Origin: Hyphomicrobiales bacterium
GTDB lineage: Bacteria > Pseudomonadota > Alphaproteobacteria > Rhizobiales > Rhizobiaceae
DNA length: 64,000 nt
Assembly: GCA_900467745.1 (NCBI GenBank)
Contig: UBQW01000062.1
Coordinates: 1-64,000, forward strand
Direction: 5' to 3'
Shown here: in pieces, positions 1 through 7,750 of the stretch
How positions within the stretch are numbered: the first letter of the stretch is position 1
Layout of the letters: each line of letters begins with the position of its first letter
Position numbers and translations under genes: made by a program
Notes under the pieces: generated by a model
What the model was told of the DNA's origin: nothing
The model's input: only the letters and a program-made list of their open reading frames with translations
Database searches by the model: none

Positions 1-65
1 AACCGGGCCTTGTACACTTCATAGTTCTCTATCACCCGCTGCACATAGTTGCGCGTCTCCGGCGG
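1..65 (-). pseudogene. 3' remnant of a soluble lytic murein transglycosylase gene (runs off the left edge)
   Basis: Read on the minus strand, this stretch encodes PPETRNYVQRVIENYEVYKA, the typical end of the catalytic domain of Slt-type lytic transglycosylases, which cleave peptidoglycan in the periplasm. The gene's C-terminus lies beyond the left edge. Its N-terminal part would have to lie to the right, but a TnpB-like gene begins there and I found no matching upstream part in the next 2 kb. The gene therefore appears truncated or interrupted by the mobile gene. The exact junction is uncertain: reading stays open to about position 80. Confidence 0.55.
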
Positions 66-96
66 TAAACCTCGTAATTCGGCTGCTGCGGGAGAT

Positions 97-1870
97 TTAT
101 TCCCGGCGCGGTTCCCAGCCCTCAGAACCACGGCTGAAGCGGTTTCCCAAGGAACGTCCCGAGAAGACCGAAAGGCTATGGAGCGGCTGAACGCTCCGCC
201 ACAGGCGACGACGAGGCCGCGTTGTGGTCTCCACGTCCATGGTGGGGACAGCCTCTGTGTGCGAGCCACCTTCTCTATCTCCTACAGGCTGAAGCTTGCC
301 CCCGCTCTTGCGTGCCTTCCTTTCCTCATGGGTGACGGTCGGGCGCATCGGTCGGGATTGCCAACGCTCGTGCTGAAGCGTTGGTTCATTCGGCCTTTCA
401 GAGAATTTCATACCTCGTCTTGCGATGACAAATGCTGCCGCCTCATGGGTCGACAACCCATAGCGTCTTGCGAACTTGTATCTGCCCACTCGGGTTGTAT
501 GAGCCGATGCAACGACGGAAAGCGGAATACCTTGCCGAGCCGACGCCGACGTCATCGCCTGGGTAAACTTCGCATAGGGATACTGCGCCACCCTGCGGGC
601 ATACCTTTTATCGCCGAACGCCCGGCGCGACGACCGAACCTGGGCGAAATCGAGCTTCTCGATCACCAGGGGCACGTTGAGCGTCTTGGCGAATGATGCA
701 ATCTGCGAACAGACCTTTCGGATCTTGTCCTTCGTCTGGTTGGCCGTGCCCCCTGTCGTCAGACAAGCGAATGTATTGGTCTTGATGAGGTTGCCCCCGC
801 TATCGACCATTGCCGCGACGATCTTTCCCGCGTTCCAGTCGAGGCCAACCGCGCCGTCATGCCAGCTGACGGGTGGGACCTTCGTTTCTTCGTATACGGT
901 GACCGACACCATCCACGACACATCGTCCTTGTGGAAACGGACCGTCACGGGTGACCCCTGAGCCAAAGCCCGCTTAATGATATCGCGACCATGATGGAAG
1001 CTGAGACCTTTCACATCGAGCATGTAGATGCTGCGGCCTTTGACCACCTCACTCCGGTCAGCTCCCGCAGCCAGGACGGCGGGTAGCCTAAGCTCGAGGT
1101 CGTGAAAGCCCCCTCTTCCATGCAATCGCGCGTACCTGTTCCCAGATGGTATGCTTTTGTCGCCCTCCAGTAAGAAGTTGTTGGAGAGGGCTTCTTGCCA
1201 CGCTGCCCGCCATTCCTCATGAGAGGAAAAACCCGATGCCTGCAGATGATGCTGGGCACAAAAGAGCTTACTGGGCGCAAAATGGATCGACGGCTCCTGG
1301 ATCTCACACTCCACTCGCTTCAGTCGCGAGGCGATCTTCTGGATTTTGCGTTTCGCGAAATGAATGGATCGCAAAAGATGAGACTTGCGGGCTGCAAGAA
1401 TTTTCAGACGTTTCTCGCAGCGAAATTTGCGATCGAGCGCATTTTTTATTTTCCGCAGCTGACCGGCCGTTAACTGCTTTGGTCGGCTGTCCAAAATAGA
1501 TGCCGCTTCTGCCAAGCGTTTCCGGTTGCGGACGATGTGCTGATCTGTCTGGGAAATCCTCTTTTTCTTGATCTCAAGACGTAGGCATTCCTGCCAAAGG
1601 CGACGTTCCAGCTGGTCGCGGTGAAGTTTAGAGACAGCTTCAGCAGATTTGAGCCTGGCCAGCAATTGGCGGTGAACCATTGCCACCACAGCGGAATGGA
1701 CCCCGAACTCCCTATGCACCGATGTCCGCAAATCACCTTCCCAAGTTCGCCCTCTGCGCAGGCGGCTGTAAATAGTCCGCTCGACAGTGCCCAGAATAGC
1801 CGCGTACCGCTGGAGAACGGTTAGATTGCTGCGCAGTCAGGGTTAAACGTGTTTGGAACGTCCGATACAT
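97..1870 (-). pseudogene. tnpB: TnpB-like RNA-guided nuclease family protein, N-terminal frameshift
   Basis: The uninterrupted part (97-1731, 544 residues from a TTG codon) has TnpB/Cas12 RuvC signatures: GLDWNAGK (Asp about 298) and VIEKLDF (Glu about 358), then a third motif STHEAAAFVIARRG. In that motif the usual Asp of DxNAA is His (about 429). No CxxC zinc finger lies between motifs II and III. The true N-terminus, starting MYRTFQTRLTL at 1870, lies in another frame. Removing one base near 1821-1822 joins it to VLQRYAAILGTVERTIYSRL and restores the family N-terminus. The arginine-rich C-terminal 90 residues probably overlap the guide-RNA region. The gene is decayed, or uses the TTG start, or contains a sequencing error. 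Confidence 0.75.
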
Positions 1871-2043
1871 CATGATCGCCCATCTCGTGACGCTTTCCCT
1901 GAAAGTAACCAGACCCTCTCCACTCGACAATGTTCGCGACGCCATCCAATTGGCGTAAGGCTTTGGCTTCGACTTTTGTCGCGCATGCCTCCTCACGTGA
2001 TGACGAGACCCCCGCTTGATTTTGACGATAGTGGTATCGGCGC

Positions 2044-2070
2044 GGAACTCTCGCGATGCGCGTGAGTTCC
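2044..2070. repeat. Inverted repeat / hairpin, possible IS605-type subterminal structure
   Basis: GGAACTC (2044-2050) pairs with GAGTTCC (2064-2070) around a GC-rich 13-nt loop. It lies upstream of the tnpB-like gene and just before the next plus-strand ORF. IS200/IS605 elements carry such hairpins near their ends, so it may mark the left end. It could equally be the 3' hairpin of an unseen transcript. Confidence 0.3.
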
Positions 2071-2074
2071 TGAT

Positions 2075-2680
2075 ATGCCAACGAGGGCCGCACCGATGGA
2101 ACCTGCCAGTTTTCGCCAAGCGTACTTTGATACCGTTCAGGAACTGACCGATTTCGCTGAAGACATCGCGCCGGAGGAGACCATCTACTGGAGCGCCGAA
2201 TACATCGCGCGCGGGACACAGTGGTATCATTTCCATGGCTATGGCCGCCCTGGCGAAACCGACTCCATCGGACAGGCATTTGATCTCGTGACACATTCGA
2301 TGACCGACGTCGACGCTCGATCGATGAGCCTCGCGTTCCTGGACTTCCAGGACAACGAACTGATCACGGCCTACATGGGAGAGAGGTGCCACTCGGCGCA
2401 TGTTGCCAGCAGCATGTTGTCCGCTTCGACGCAAAGCGCTCCGGAGGTCATTAGTGTTGAGGTGGACCGTCGTCAACGGTTGGCTGGTGGAGTCGAGCGC
2501 CAGGCGAGGACAGCCTTTATGTTCGTCGGCTTTGAGCGCGCAGATGATGCCGCGCTCGTTCCACAAGGCGTTTGTCTTGCCACATCCCGAGATTTCATCT
2601 CACCACTGTGGTTCCGGGACCGATCCCGTTTGGTGCGGACCGAGGAAGAGACTTCGCATCAGGGTGTGCGCGAGGCGTGA
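2075..2680 (+). CDS. Hypothetical protein
   Basis: This is a 201-residue open frame. The first 100 or so residues, from the second ATG at 2096, read like a real acidic soluble protein (YWSAEYIARGTQWYHFHGYG) with GC-rich third codon positions. The part after about 2390 looks less protein-like and may be a fused or frameshifted remnant. I do not recognise the family. No convincing Shine-Dalgarno precedes 2075 or 2096. It lies between two mobile elements, so it may be a passenger or a leftover of the ancestral locus. Confidence 0.4.
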   Translation: MPTRAAPMEPASFRQAYFDTVQELTDFAEDIAPEETIYWSAEYIARGTQWYHFHGYGRPGETDSIGQAFDLVTHSMTDVDARSMSLAFLDFQDNELITAYMGERCHSAHVASSMLSASTQSAPEVISVEVDRRQRLAGGVERQARTAFMFVGFERADDAALVPQGVCLATSRDFISPLWFRDRSRLVRTEEETSHQGVREA

Positions 2681-2699
2681 GATGCGCGGAGTTTATTTG

Positions 2700-3033
2700 T
2701 CACCTGCGCGTGCCGTCGTCCTCCAGGAGTTGCCTAATCGCAGCCACGCCCTTTGCCGTGTCGGACCATGACTGTCGCCAGATCAGCAGTGAAACGCACG
2801 CCGTCGTCGCCGCCAGGAAAGGCAGTGGGCCGAGAAACCAGAACGCGGCGGCTACCGTAAAATAGTACGATCGAACGCCGACGCTGAACGATCTGAGCGC
2901 TGGATTGAGGACGAGCGTCAACGCGTGGGTCCAAGCGACAAGGTCGCGCTCCTCCTGACGAGACGGGCTCGCACCTATCGCTGCGAGGCAGTAGTTGATC
3001 TGACGAACCGCCCAGATGAAGTCTGAGAGCTCT
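2700..3033 (-). pseudogene. DUF599 membrane protein, C-terminal half (split by IS3 element)
   Basis: The minus strand encodes ELSDFIWAVRQINYCLAAIG, then VRSYYFTVAAAFWFLGPLPF and a third hydrophobic segment. This is the C-terminal half of the DUF599 inner-membrane family (function unknown), which carries the conserved W-x-x-RQ-x-NY motif. The N-terminal half lies at 5617-5988. Removing the inserted 3034-5616 element and one 4-bp target copy joins the halves in frame (...VATLLR-ELSDFIW...), so the gene was intact before insertion. It is no longer expressible as one protein. Confidence 0.8.
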
Positions 3034-3077
3034 TGACCTGAGACCCTGAACTTCCTCCAAATTTTGGTAGAGTCCGT
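3034..3077. repeat. Left terminal inverted repeat of the IS3-family element
   Basis: TGACCTGAGACCC followed by CTTCCTCC, TTTT and AGAGTC aligns with the reverse complement of 5573-5616 (TGACGTGAGACCC...CTTCCCTCC...TTTT...AGAGTC). The flanking 4 bp are CTCT at 3030-3033 and CCCT at 5617-5620. That is a near-perfect 4-bp target duplication, as expected for the IS407 group. Confidence 0.75.
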
Positions 3078-3098
3078 TACCCTGAGGAGACGGACAGC

Positions 3099-3360
3099 AT
3101 GAAGCATTCACGGTTCACGGACGAGCAGATCATCGGGATATTGAAAGAGCAGGAAAACGGCATGCGGACGGCCGATGTCTGCCGCAAGCATGGAATATCC
3201 GAGGCTACCTTCTACAAATACAAGGCGAAGTTCGGCGGCATGGAAGTGTCCGATGCCCGCAAGCTGAAGGCTTTGGAGGACGAGAACGCCAAGCTGAAGA
3301 AGTTGCTGGCCGAGACCATGTTGGATAATGCCATTTTGAAGGATGTCGCCTCAAAAAATG
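3099..3360 (+). pseudogene. IS3-family transposase OrfA, 3' end displaced by IS110 insertion
   Basis: MKHSRFTDEQIIGILKEQEN begins a helix-turn-helix DNA-binding subunit (RTADVCRKHGISEATFYKYK), followed by a leucine-zipper-like stretch ending DNAILKDVASKN. Family members end a few codons later at an AAAAAA slippage site where OrfB is fused by -1 frameshifting. The IS110 element begins at that site, so here reading runs on into it and stops at 3401. A Shine-Dalgarno-like GAGGAGA precedes the ATG. OrfA alone may still bind the element ends but cannot form the OrfAB transposase. Confidence 0.85.
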
Positions 3361-3361
3361 T

Positions 3362-3377
3362 ATGGTCCGCCTCGTCC
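3362..3377. repeat. Left subterminal inverted repeat of the IS110/IS1111 element
   Basis: ATGGTCCGCCTCGTCC is the exact reverse complement of 4695-4710. Subterminal repeats set back a few bases from the ends are the hallmark of the IS1111 group. Confidence 0.85.
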
Positions 3378-3504
3378 GTGCAAGGGTACGCGACATCGTA
3401 AATGACGATTCCAGTTGCATAAATGTATCCGGCCTCTCGCGAGTGGACTGCGGTTGCAGCCAGGCCATGATGAGATCCGCACACGCCGTTCCCAATAAAT
3501 GGTT

Positions 3505-3526
3505 CGGGCACGAAGCCCGTTTTTTT
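3505..3526 (+). terminator. Rho-independent terminator-like hairpin inside the IS110 non-coding end
   Basis: CGGGC (3505-3509), loop ACGAA, GCCCG (3515-3519), then seven T. On the plus strand this is a short intrinsic terminator. It could end a plus-strand RNA from the element's non-coding end, or insulate the antisense side of the transposase gene. Confidence 0.5.
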
Positions 3527-3600
3527 GTACAGGACTTACGGCATGTTGATCCACTGTTTCGTCATCACTATTCCCGAGCCTTGCAATCGAGCCAGGAGCG

Positions 3601-4653
3601 TCAAGTGAAGGCAGGGTCTCTGCGTTCGTAGAGCGCTCCAGGCTTGGTCAGGACGACCCAGACAATCCGGGCCATTTTGGCGGCAAGTGCAACGACAGCT
3701 TTGTTCGGGTGCATTCGGGCTTGGAGACCATGCAGCCAGTTCCCCAGACGATCCTTTGTTCGGTCGAGATGCCGAAAGCATGATCGCGCGCCATGTACGA
3801 GCAGTTTGCGCACGTAGCGGTTTCCTCGCTTGCTGATGGCGAGAAGCTTTTGCTTTCCGCCGGTCGAGTATTCCCGCGGTACGAGGCCGAGCCACGCCGC
3901 CAGATCGCGGGCTTTGTGGAACTGCTTTCCACTGCCAACCGCGGCCAAAAGCGCGGTGGCTCCCAAGGCTCCGATACCGGGAATCGTCATGAGCCGTCGC
4001 GCCACGTCCTCTCGGCTGGCTACCGCTTCGATCTCGCGTGTGACGTCGCCTATGCGTTGCTCCAATTGGCGCAGATCGGCGAACAGATCAGCGAGCAGCT
4101 TGCGCATCGCCGACGAAAGGTCGTTTGATTGGTCTTCGAGAACCTGGGGTAGGTCGAGCTTGAACAGACCCGCGCCCTGGCGTAGGGCAATCCCGTATTC
4201 CAGGCAGAAAGCCCGCATCTGATTGATCAGGCGCGTTCTCGTTCCGATCATCTGGTCTCGCACTCGGTGCAAAGCCTGAAGATCGGCTTGCTCTTCGCTC
4301 TTGAGTGAAGCAAACCGCATCGTAGGCCGCGTAGCTGCCTCAGCGATCGCCTCCGCATCGATGATGTCGGTTTTGTTCGATTTTACGTAGGGCTTCACAA
4401 ATTGCGCGGGGATCAAGCGCACCTTATGTCCGAGCGCCTGTATCTTCCTGGCAATCCATTGAGAGCCAGCGCAGGATTCCATCCCTACAATTGCCGGCGC
4501 TGCTCGCTCGAAGAATTGCAACAGCGTGTCGCGTCGGAAACGAACCTTCTGAACTGGCACGCCGTCGCTTCCGAGGCCGACGACGTGGAAGATGTTCTTA
4601 CCGATATCAATTCCGTAGACAGCCGCAGGGCGCGGCACATTGCGTTGTGGCAT
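3601..4653 (-). CDS. IS110/IS1111-family transposase (DEDD recombinase)
   Basis: The start is ATG at 4653, preceded by AAGGAGG. The protein has 350 residues, the usual family length. The N-terminal RuvC-like DEDD domain shows YGIDIGK, GMESCAG and NKTDIIDAEAIAEA. The C-terminal Tnp_2 (transposase_20) domain shows RRLMTIPGIG, LAAWLGLVPREYSTGGKQ with the candidate catalytic serine in STGGK, and ISKRGNRYVRKLL. These enzymes recombine target and circular donor guided by a bridge RNA. The gene is intact and convergent with orfA of the host IS3 element. Confidence 0.9.
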   Translation of the reverse strand: MPQRNVPRPAAVYGIDIGKNIFHVVGLGSDGVPVQKVRFRRDTLLQFFERAAPAIVGMESCAGSQWIARKIQALGHKVRLIPAQFVKPYVKSNKTDIIDAEAIAEAATRPTMRFASLKSEEQADLQALHRVRDQMIGTRTRLINQMRAFCLEYGIALRQGAGLFKLDLPQVLEDQSNDLSSAMRKLLADLFADLRQLEQRIGDVTREIEAVASREDVARRLMTIPGIGALGATALLAAVGSGKQFHKARDLAAWLGLVPREYSTGGKQKLLAISKRGNRYVRKLLVHGARSCFRHLDRTKDRLGNWLHGLQARMHPNKAVVALAAKMARIVWVVLTKPGALYERRDPAFT

Positions 4654-4694
4654 AGCAACCTCCTTCGGTTTGACCGCCTCATTATGCTGCAGGA

Positions 4695-4710
4695 GGACGA
4701 GGCGGACCAT
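4695..4710. repeat. Right subterminal inverted repeat of the IS110/IS1111 element
   Basis: GGACGAGGCGGACCAT is the exact complement of 3362-3377. It lies on the transposase-start side of the element. Seven bases (CCCATTA) separate it from the resumed IS3 sequence ATGGTGACG, the offset typical of the IS1111 group. Confidence 0.85.
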
Positions 4711-4717
4711 CCCATTA

Positions 4718-5557
4718 ATGGTGACGCCCGAGGTGAAGCGGGACGCTGTGGTTCATGTCTGCAAGCAGCATGGGGTGAGCCAGCGTCGGGCGTGCGAGGT
4801 TTTGTCCATTGATCGGTCGAGTGTGCGATACCGCAGCATTCGACCGGATGACGCTGATATCCGTGAGGCGATGAAGTTGGTGGCATCCGAACGTCGCCGT
4901 TTCGGGTACCGACGCATTCACGTCATGCTGGATCGGCAGGGCATTGTCATGAACCTGAAGAAGCTCAGACGGCTCTATCGGGAAGAAAAGCTGACCGTGC
5001 GCAAACGCGGCGGGCGCAAGCGGGCTTTGGGAACGCGGCGACCTTTGGCACTACCGTCGCGACCCAACGAGCGCTGGAGCCTGGACTTCGTCAGCGACGC
5101 CTTCACAGATGGTCGTCGCTTTCGCGTTCTCGCCATTGTTGACGACTTCACCCGCGAATGCCTGGCGCTGGTCGCGGACACGTCGCTTTCAGGTCGGCGG
5201 CTTGCGCGGGAACTCGATGCCGTCATCGCCCGGCGAGGCAAGCCGCGAACGATTGTCTCTGACAATGGGACGGAGATGACGAGCATGGCCATTCTCGAAT
5301 GGTGCCAAAACACTCACATCGACTGGCATTACATCGCGCCGGGCAAGCCGATGCAGAACGGCTTTGTGGAAAGCTTCAACGGCAGCTTCCGCGACGAATG
5401 CCTCAACGAAACACTGTTCTCGTCGCTGACGCAGGCAAGGATCGAAATCACAGCATGGAAGGGGGACTACAATCGAAACAGACCGCACTCTTCACTGGGC
5501 AACATCACACCCAGTGAATTCGCATTGAAAATGGCTATGGAAAAACTGGCAGCATAA
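4718..5557 (+). CDS. IS3-family transposase OrfB (catalytic subunit, separated from OrfA)
   Basis: From MVTPEVKRDAVVHV on, this is the IS407-type OrfB: an HTH_21 region (FGYRRIHVMLDR) followed by an rve DDE integrase core. The catalytic residues are visible in WSLDFVSDAF, IVSDNGTEM and NGFVESFNGSFRDECL, and the C-terminus is NRPHSSLGNITPSEFA. The 279 residues are full length and undamaged. In an intact element this frame is reached by -1 frameshifting from orfA. Here the IS110 insertion cuts that link, so expression would need initiation at 4718 or from the inserted element. Confidence 0.85.
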   Translation: MVTPEVKRDAVVHVCKQHGVSQRRACEVLSIDRSSVRYRSIRPDDADIREAMKLVASERRRFGYRRIHVMLDRQGIVMNLKKLRRLYREEKLTVRKRGGRKRALGTRRPLALPSRPNERWSLDFVSDAFTDGRRFRVLAIVDDFTRECLALVADTSLSGRRLARELDAVIARRGKPRTIVSDNGTEMTSMAILEWCQNTHIDWHYIAPGKPMQNGFVESFNGSFRDECLNETLFSSLTQARIEITAWKGDYNRNRPHSSLGNITPSEFALKMAMEKLAA

Positions 5558-5572
5558 GGCCAGATTGAAAAC

Positions 5573-5616
5573 CCAAGACTCTCCTGAAAACCGGAGGGAA
5601 GATGGGTCTCACGTCA
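5573..5616. repeat. Right terminal inverted repeat of the IS3-family element
   Basis: Reverse-complemented it reads TGACGTGAGACCC..., aligning over about 40 bp with 3034-3077. The next base (5617) resumes the split DUF599 gene. Confidence 0.75.
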
Positions 5617-5988
5617 CCCTCTCAGGAGCGTTGCAACAATCAGCAACACTTTGCACTGGAAAAACCAAGCGGGGTCCTGGGCGGCGAACATCGCTATCAG
5701 ACCACGCCCCGAGCCGTAGTTCGGTTTAACAAACAACGCGCCGCTTAAGCCCACAATGACAATTAGGTTGGCCGAGCCAAAGAACGAGGCCGAATTGATC
5801 GTATGTCCAAGAATTGCGGCGTCACCGATAAAGTTGTTGTCCCTCGTCAATACCTCTCTCATCCAGGAAGAGCGGATGCGCACCATGTCGATTGAGAGGC
5901 TGTCATTCTTCCTTGGCAAGCCGATTGCTGTAAGAGGTTCAAGAGCGATCCAGACAATGAGGAAAACAAGGAGCGCGAGGGCATTCAT
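5617..5988 (-). pseudogene. DUF599 membrane protein, N-terminal half (split by IS3 element)
   Basis: From ATG at 5988 the minus strand encodes MNALALLVFLIVWIALEPL, then WMREVLTRDNNFIGDAAILG, the hallmark HTINSASFFGSANLIVIVGL and a second hydrophobic segment (CKVLLIVATLLR). This is the first half of a DUF599 inner-membrane protein. The frame then runs into the IS3 end and stops at once. The remainder is at 2700-3033, and the two rejoin in frame when the insertion is removed. The upstream frame is open back into a NUDIX remnant, hinting at tight linkage before decay. Confidence 0.8.
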
Positions 5989-6071
5989 AAAATCGATCGA
6001 CAACCCCGAATTATTTGTCGTCCCAAGTCTAGTCGGGGCGGAGCCGTCACTGCAAGGGGAGCGCGCCCCTG

Positions 6072-6542
6072 ATTTCAATCTACCGAGAGGCCTCAAGAGC
6101 TTCCCAAGCAACTTTTTCAAGCCAGGTTCGCCCACGCGACGAGACGCTTTCGATGTCGAGACCCAGACCAACTCCCGCTGACAGCGCTCAAGAAAAATCG
6201 ATCGGGTCTCCCTCACCTTGATAAGGTGAACCTGTGGGTCGGCCGGGACAGTATCAACGTTGAGGAGCACCTTGCCATACGCGAAGCTTCCGATGGGCTT
6301 TGTCCGGACCTTAACTTTTACGCCCGCCTCTTCCCACGCGTCCTGTTTTGCTGACTTGTGACAGCTAGGCCATCTATCGGCCAGCCGTTAGGGACAACGT
6401 CGATTATCTGTAGACTTTCGCTCGGCTGCATCTCGGCAAATCTACCGCCCGCCGGGCGAAAATGTTTCACCAGGCGAGCCCCCGCCATTTGGCGCTCTCG
6501 TTCGGATATGTTCGTTTGGCTGGGTAGCGAGGATTTCTTCAC
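6072..6542 (-). pseudogene. NUDIX hydrolase, frameshifted
   Basis: Two minus-strand frames together make a MutT/DIPP-like NUDIX protein. The first (start GTG at 6542) ends with IIDVVPNGWPIDGLAVTS, the pre-box region. The second, from about 6350, continues QDAWEEAGVKVKVRTKPIGS (the EExG part of the Nudix box), then CQRELVWVSTSKASRRVGEP and LKKLLGKLL. A one-base shift near 6345-6350 separates them, and the full GX5EX7REUXEEXGU box is not present in either frame. Such enzymes hydrolyse nucleoside diphosphate-linked compounds or diphosphoinositol polyphosphates. The second frame has no stop before the DUF599 start. Confidence 0.6.
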
Positions 6543-6689
6543 CCACTTATCGAAAGTTGCTCAGTGGCCGGCGTCAATGCCGCGGTGCTTTTGAAGTACA
6601 AAACAAAAGATAGGCCTCAGAACGAAAATTCGTTGAACATTACGGACGGACGCAGCATGTTGAGAGCCTCCAATATCTAGGGGAAACAC

Positions 6690-6899
6690 ATGGCATCCGG
6701 GATCGTAAAATTCTTCAATGCCGACAAGGGCTTTGGTTTCATCAAGCCCAGCGACGGCGGCGCTGACATCTTCATTCATATATCCGCATTGCAGTCTTCC
6801 GGCCTCCAATCGCTTCAGGACGGCCAAAAGGTGAGCTTCGACACGGAGCCGGACAAGCGAGGCAAAGGTCCGAAAGCGATTAACATTCAGCTCGGTTGA
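6690..6899 (+). CDS. cspA: Cold-shock protein, CspA family
   Basis: This 69-residue single-domain cold-shock protein binds single-stranded RNA and DNA and melts RNA structure during stress. Both RNA-binding motifs are present: KGFGFI (RNP1, about 14-19) and DIFIHI (RNP2-like, about 27-32). The length is normal for rhizobial Csp proteins, which are usually 67-70 residues. The start is supported by AGGGGAAA seven bases upstream. It is monocistronic. The roughly 130-base leader may hold regulatory structure, as is common for csp genes, but I could not define one. Confidence 0.93.
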   Translation: MASGIVKFFNADKGFGFIKPSDGGADIFIHISALQSSGLQSLQDGQKVSFDTEPDKRGKGPKAINIQLG

Positions 6900-7159
6900 G
6901 TTGAGGGTTAGACGCGGCTTTCGATAAGATGCAGCCGGCCGATCGGAAAACGCAGACGTCAGTTTGGATGAACTGGCCGCAGGGAGACCTTGTCAGGCTT
7001 CAGCCACCTGGACGAGCGTCTGTCGAGACGTCCCGCCCTGCGCCTCTATCGCAGCACAGACCTGCTCCTGCTGCGGCTCGACCACACTAGCGAAGCTCGG
7101 GACGGACGCCGCATTCTATGAATGCACACAGTCATTGCCAGAACGGTAGAGCCAAGACC

Positions 7160-7750
7160 ATGCAATTGAATAGCAATCGCCCCAAGGTCTGGTACGTGCA
7201 ACTTCAGCAAGCCGCCTGGAAAATCGTTCGAGCCGTCCTGGCGCTGTTCTTTATCTTGATTGTCGTACCGGTCGCTTGGGTAAAAATCTTCCCCTATTCG
7301 CAAGCATCTGCCGACTTGGGGCAAGGCACGACTGTAACGGTGCGAAAATGGTTTGGCGTTCTCGACAACAGTGACTTCGATGTAATTGTAGTCGCAGGCT
7401 CAAAGATCAGTGCCGGGCCAATTGTTGACACCTCGGTCGTAGACCCTCGCTTTAACATTTACGTTCTTCCGTCTGAAATCATCGGCGTAATAGCCACCAG
7501 GGGCGCATCCACCTTCATCGATGTTTCGAAGCGTGCACAGCCTCGGGTAATCAACAGTTGGATGGTTGATCCACAGACGTCTGCTGACTGGCGGTCTGTC
7601 GGAACGATTCTGGAAACAGAGAAAAAATGGCTGGTTTATCATCCAGCTACGGCGATTGACGAGTGCATCCCGCTTTTATTCGCTGGAAGCAGCCCTTTTC
7701 GGACCGAGCATCAGGCAGAGAGCCGCTGCCCCAAAACCATCACAGAGTGA
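7160..7750 (+). CDS. Hypothetical protein with one N-terminal membrane anchor
   Basis: From ATG at 7160 (an upstream in-frame ATG lies at 7118) the protein starts MQLNSNRPKVWYVQLQQA. One strong transmembrane helix follows (IVRAVLALFFILIVVPVAWV) and then about 150 residues that would face the periplasm. The C-terminal portion has no motif I recognise. No good Shine-Dalgarno precedes either start. The interval since cspA (6900-7159) contains no other clear gene. Function unknown. Confidence 0.5.
   Translation: MQLNSNRPKVWYVQLQQAAWKIVRAVLALFFILIVVPVAWVKIFPYSQASADLGQGTTVTVRKWFGVLDNSDFDVIVVAGSKISAGPIVDTSVVDPRFNIYVLPSEIIGVIATRGASTFIDVSKRAQPRVINSWMVDPQTSADWRSVGTILETEKKWLVYHPATAIDECIPLLFAGSSPFRTEHQAESRCPKTITE

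Larger units (their letters stand above)
66..2070 (-). mobile_element. IS200/IS605 (IS1341-like) element carrying only a tnpB-like gene; ends approximate
   Basis: The unit consists of a TnpB-like gene with no tnpA beside it, between a lytic transglycosylase fragment on the left and a 7-bp-stem hairpin at 2044-2070 on the right. Subterminal hairpins are usual at the ends of IS200/IS605 elements, but I could not fix either end. In TnpB systems the right end encodes a guide RNA that overlaps the tnpB 3' end and takes its guide from flanking DNA. Here that flank (positions below about 80) is the transglycosylase gene. The boundaries are inference; the gene content is directly visible. Confidence 0.45.
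3361..3600. ncRNA. Candidate bridge-RNA-encoding non-coding end of the IS110/IS1111 element
   Basis: These 240 bases between the left subterminal repeat and the transposase stop have no credible ORF and several potential hairpins. One is CGGGC-ACGAA-GCCCG followed by seven T (3505-3526, plus strand). IS110-family elements encode a bridge RNA in a non-coding end; for the IS1111 group this is the end downstream of the transposase, as here. CAATAAATGGT (3493-3503) matches 10 of 11 bases of the insertion target CAAAAAATGGT, so it may be a target-recognition loop. Strand and limits of the RNA are not established. Confidence 0.45.
3361..4717 (-). mobile_element. IS110-family element, IS1111 group, nested in the IS3 element
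   Basis: The element contains a full-length DEDD transposase gene, perfect 16-bp subterminal inverted repeats (3362-3377 and 4695-4710), about 7 bp outside the right repeat and a long non-coding end (3361-3600) after the transposase stop. These match the IS1111 group of IS110, which lacks terminal repeats and uses a structured bridge RNA. It inserted between TCAAAAA and ATGGTGACG of the IS3 frameshift window. All parts look intact, so the element may be active. Confidence 0.8.
3034..5616 (+). mobile_element. IS3-family (IS407-group) insertion sequence, itself interrupted by an IS110-type element
   Basis: Imperfect inverted repeats of about 40 bp bound the element. It carries orfA (3099-3360) and orfB (4718-5557) on the plus strand. 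In an intact IS407-type element the two frames overlap at an A-rich programmed frameshift site. Here an IS110-type element (about 3361-4717) sits exactly there, separating orfA from orfB. The IS3 element inserted into the DUF599 gene. The order of events was therefore IS3 into DUF599, then IS110 into IS3. Confidence 0.85.

Noticed and set aside
49..696. 215-residue plus-strand frame
   Set aside because: Antisense to the TnpB-like C-terminus; it may overlap the guide-RNA region but does not look like protein.
1733..2566. 277-residue minus-strand frame continuous with the TnpB N-terminus
   Set aside because: Only its last 20 or so residues (from MYRTFQ) belong to the TnpB-like protein; the rest is antisense to the 2075-2680 frame and lacks protein character.
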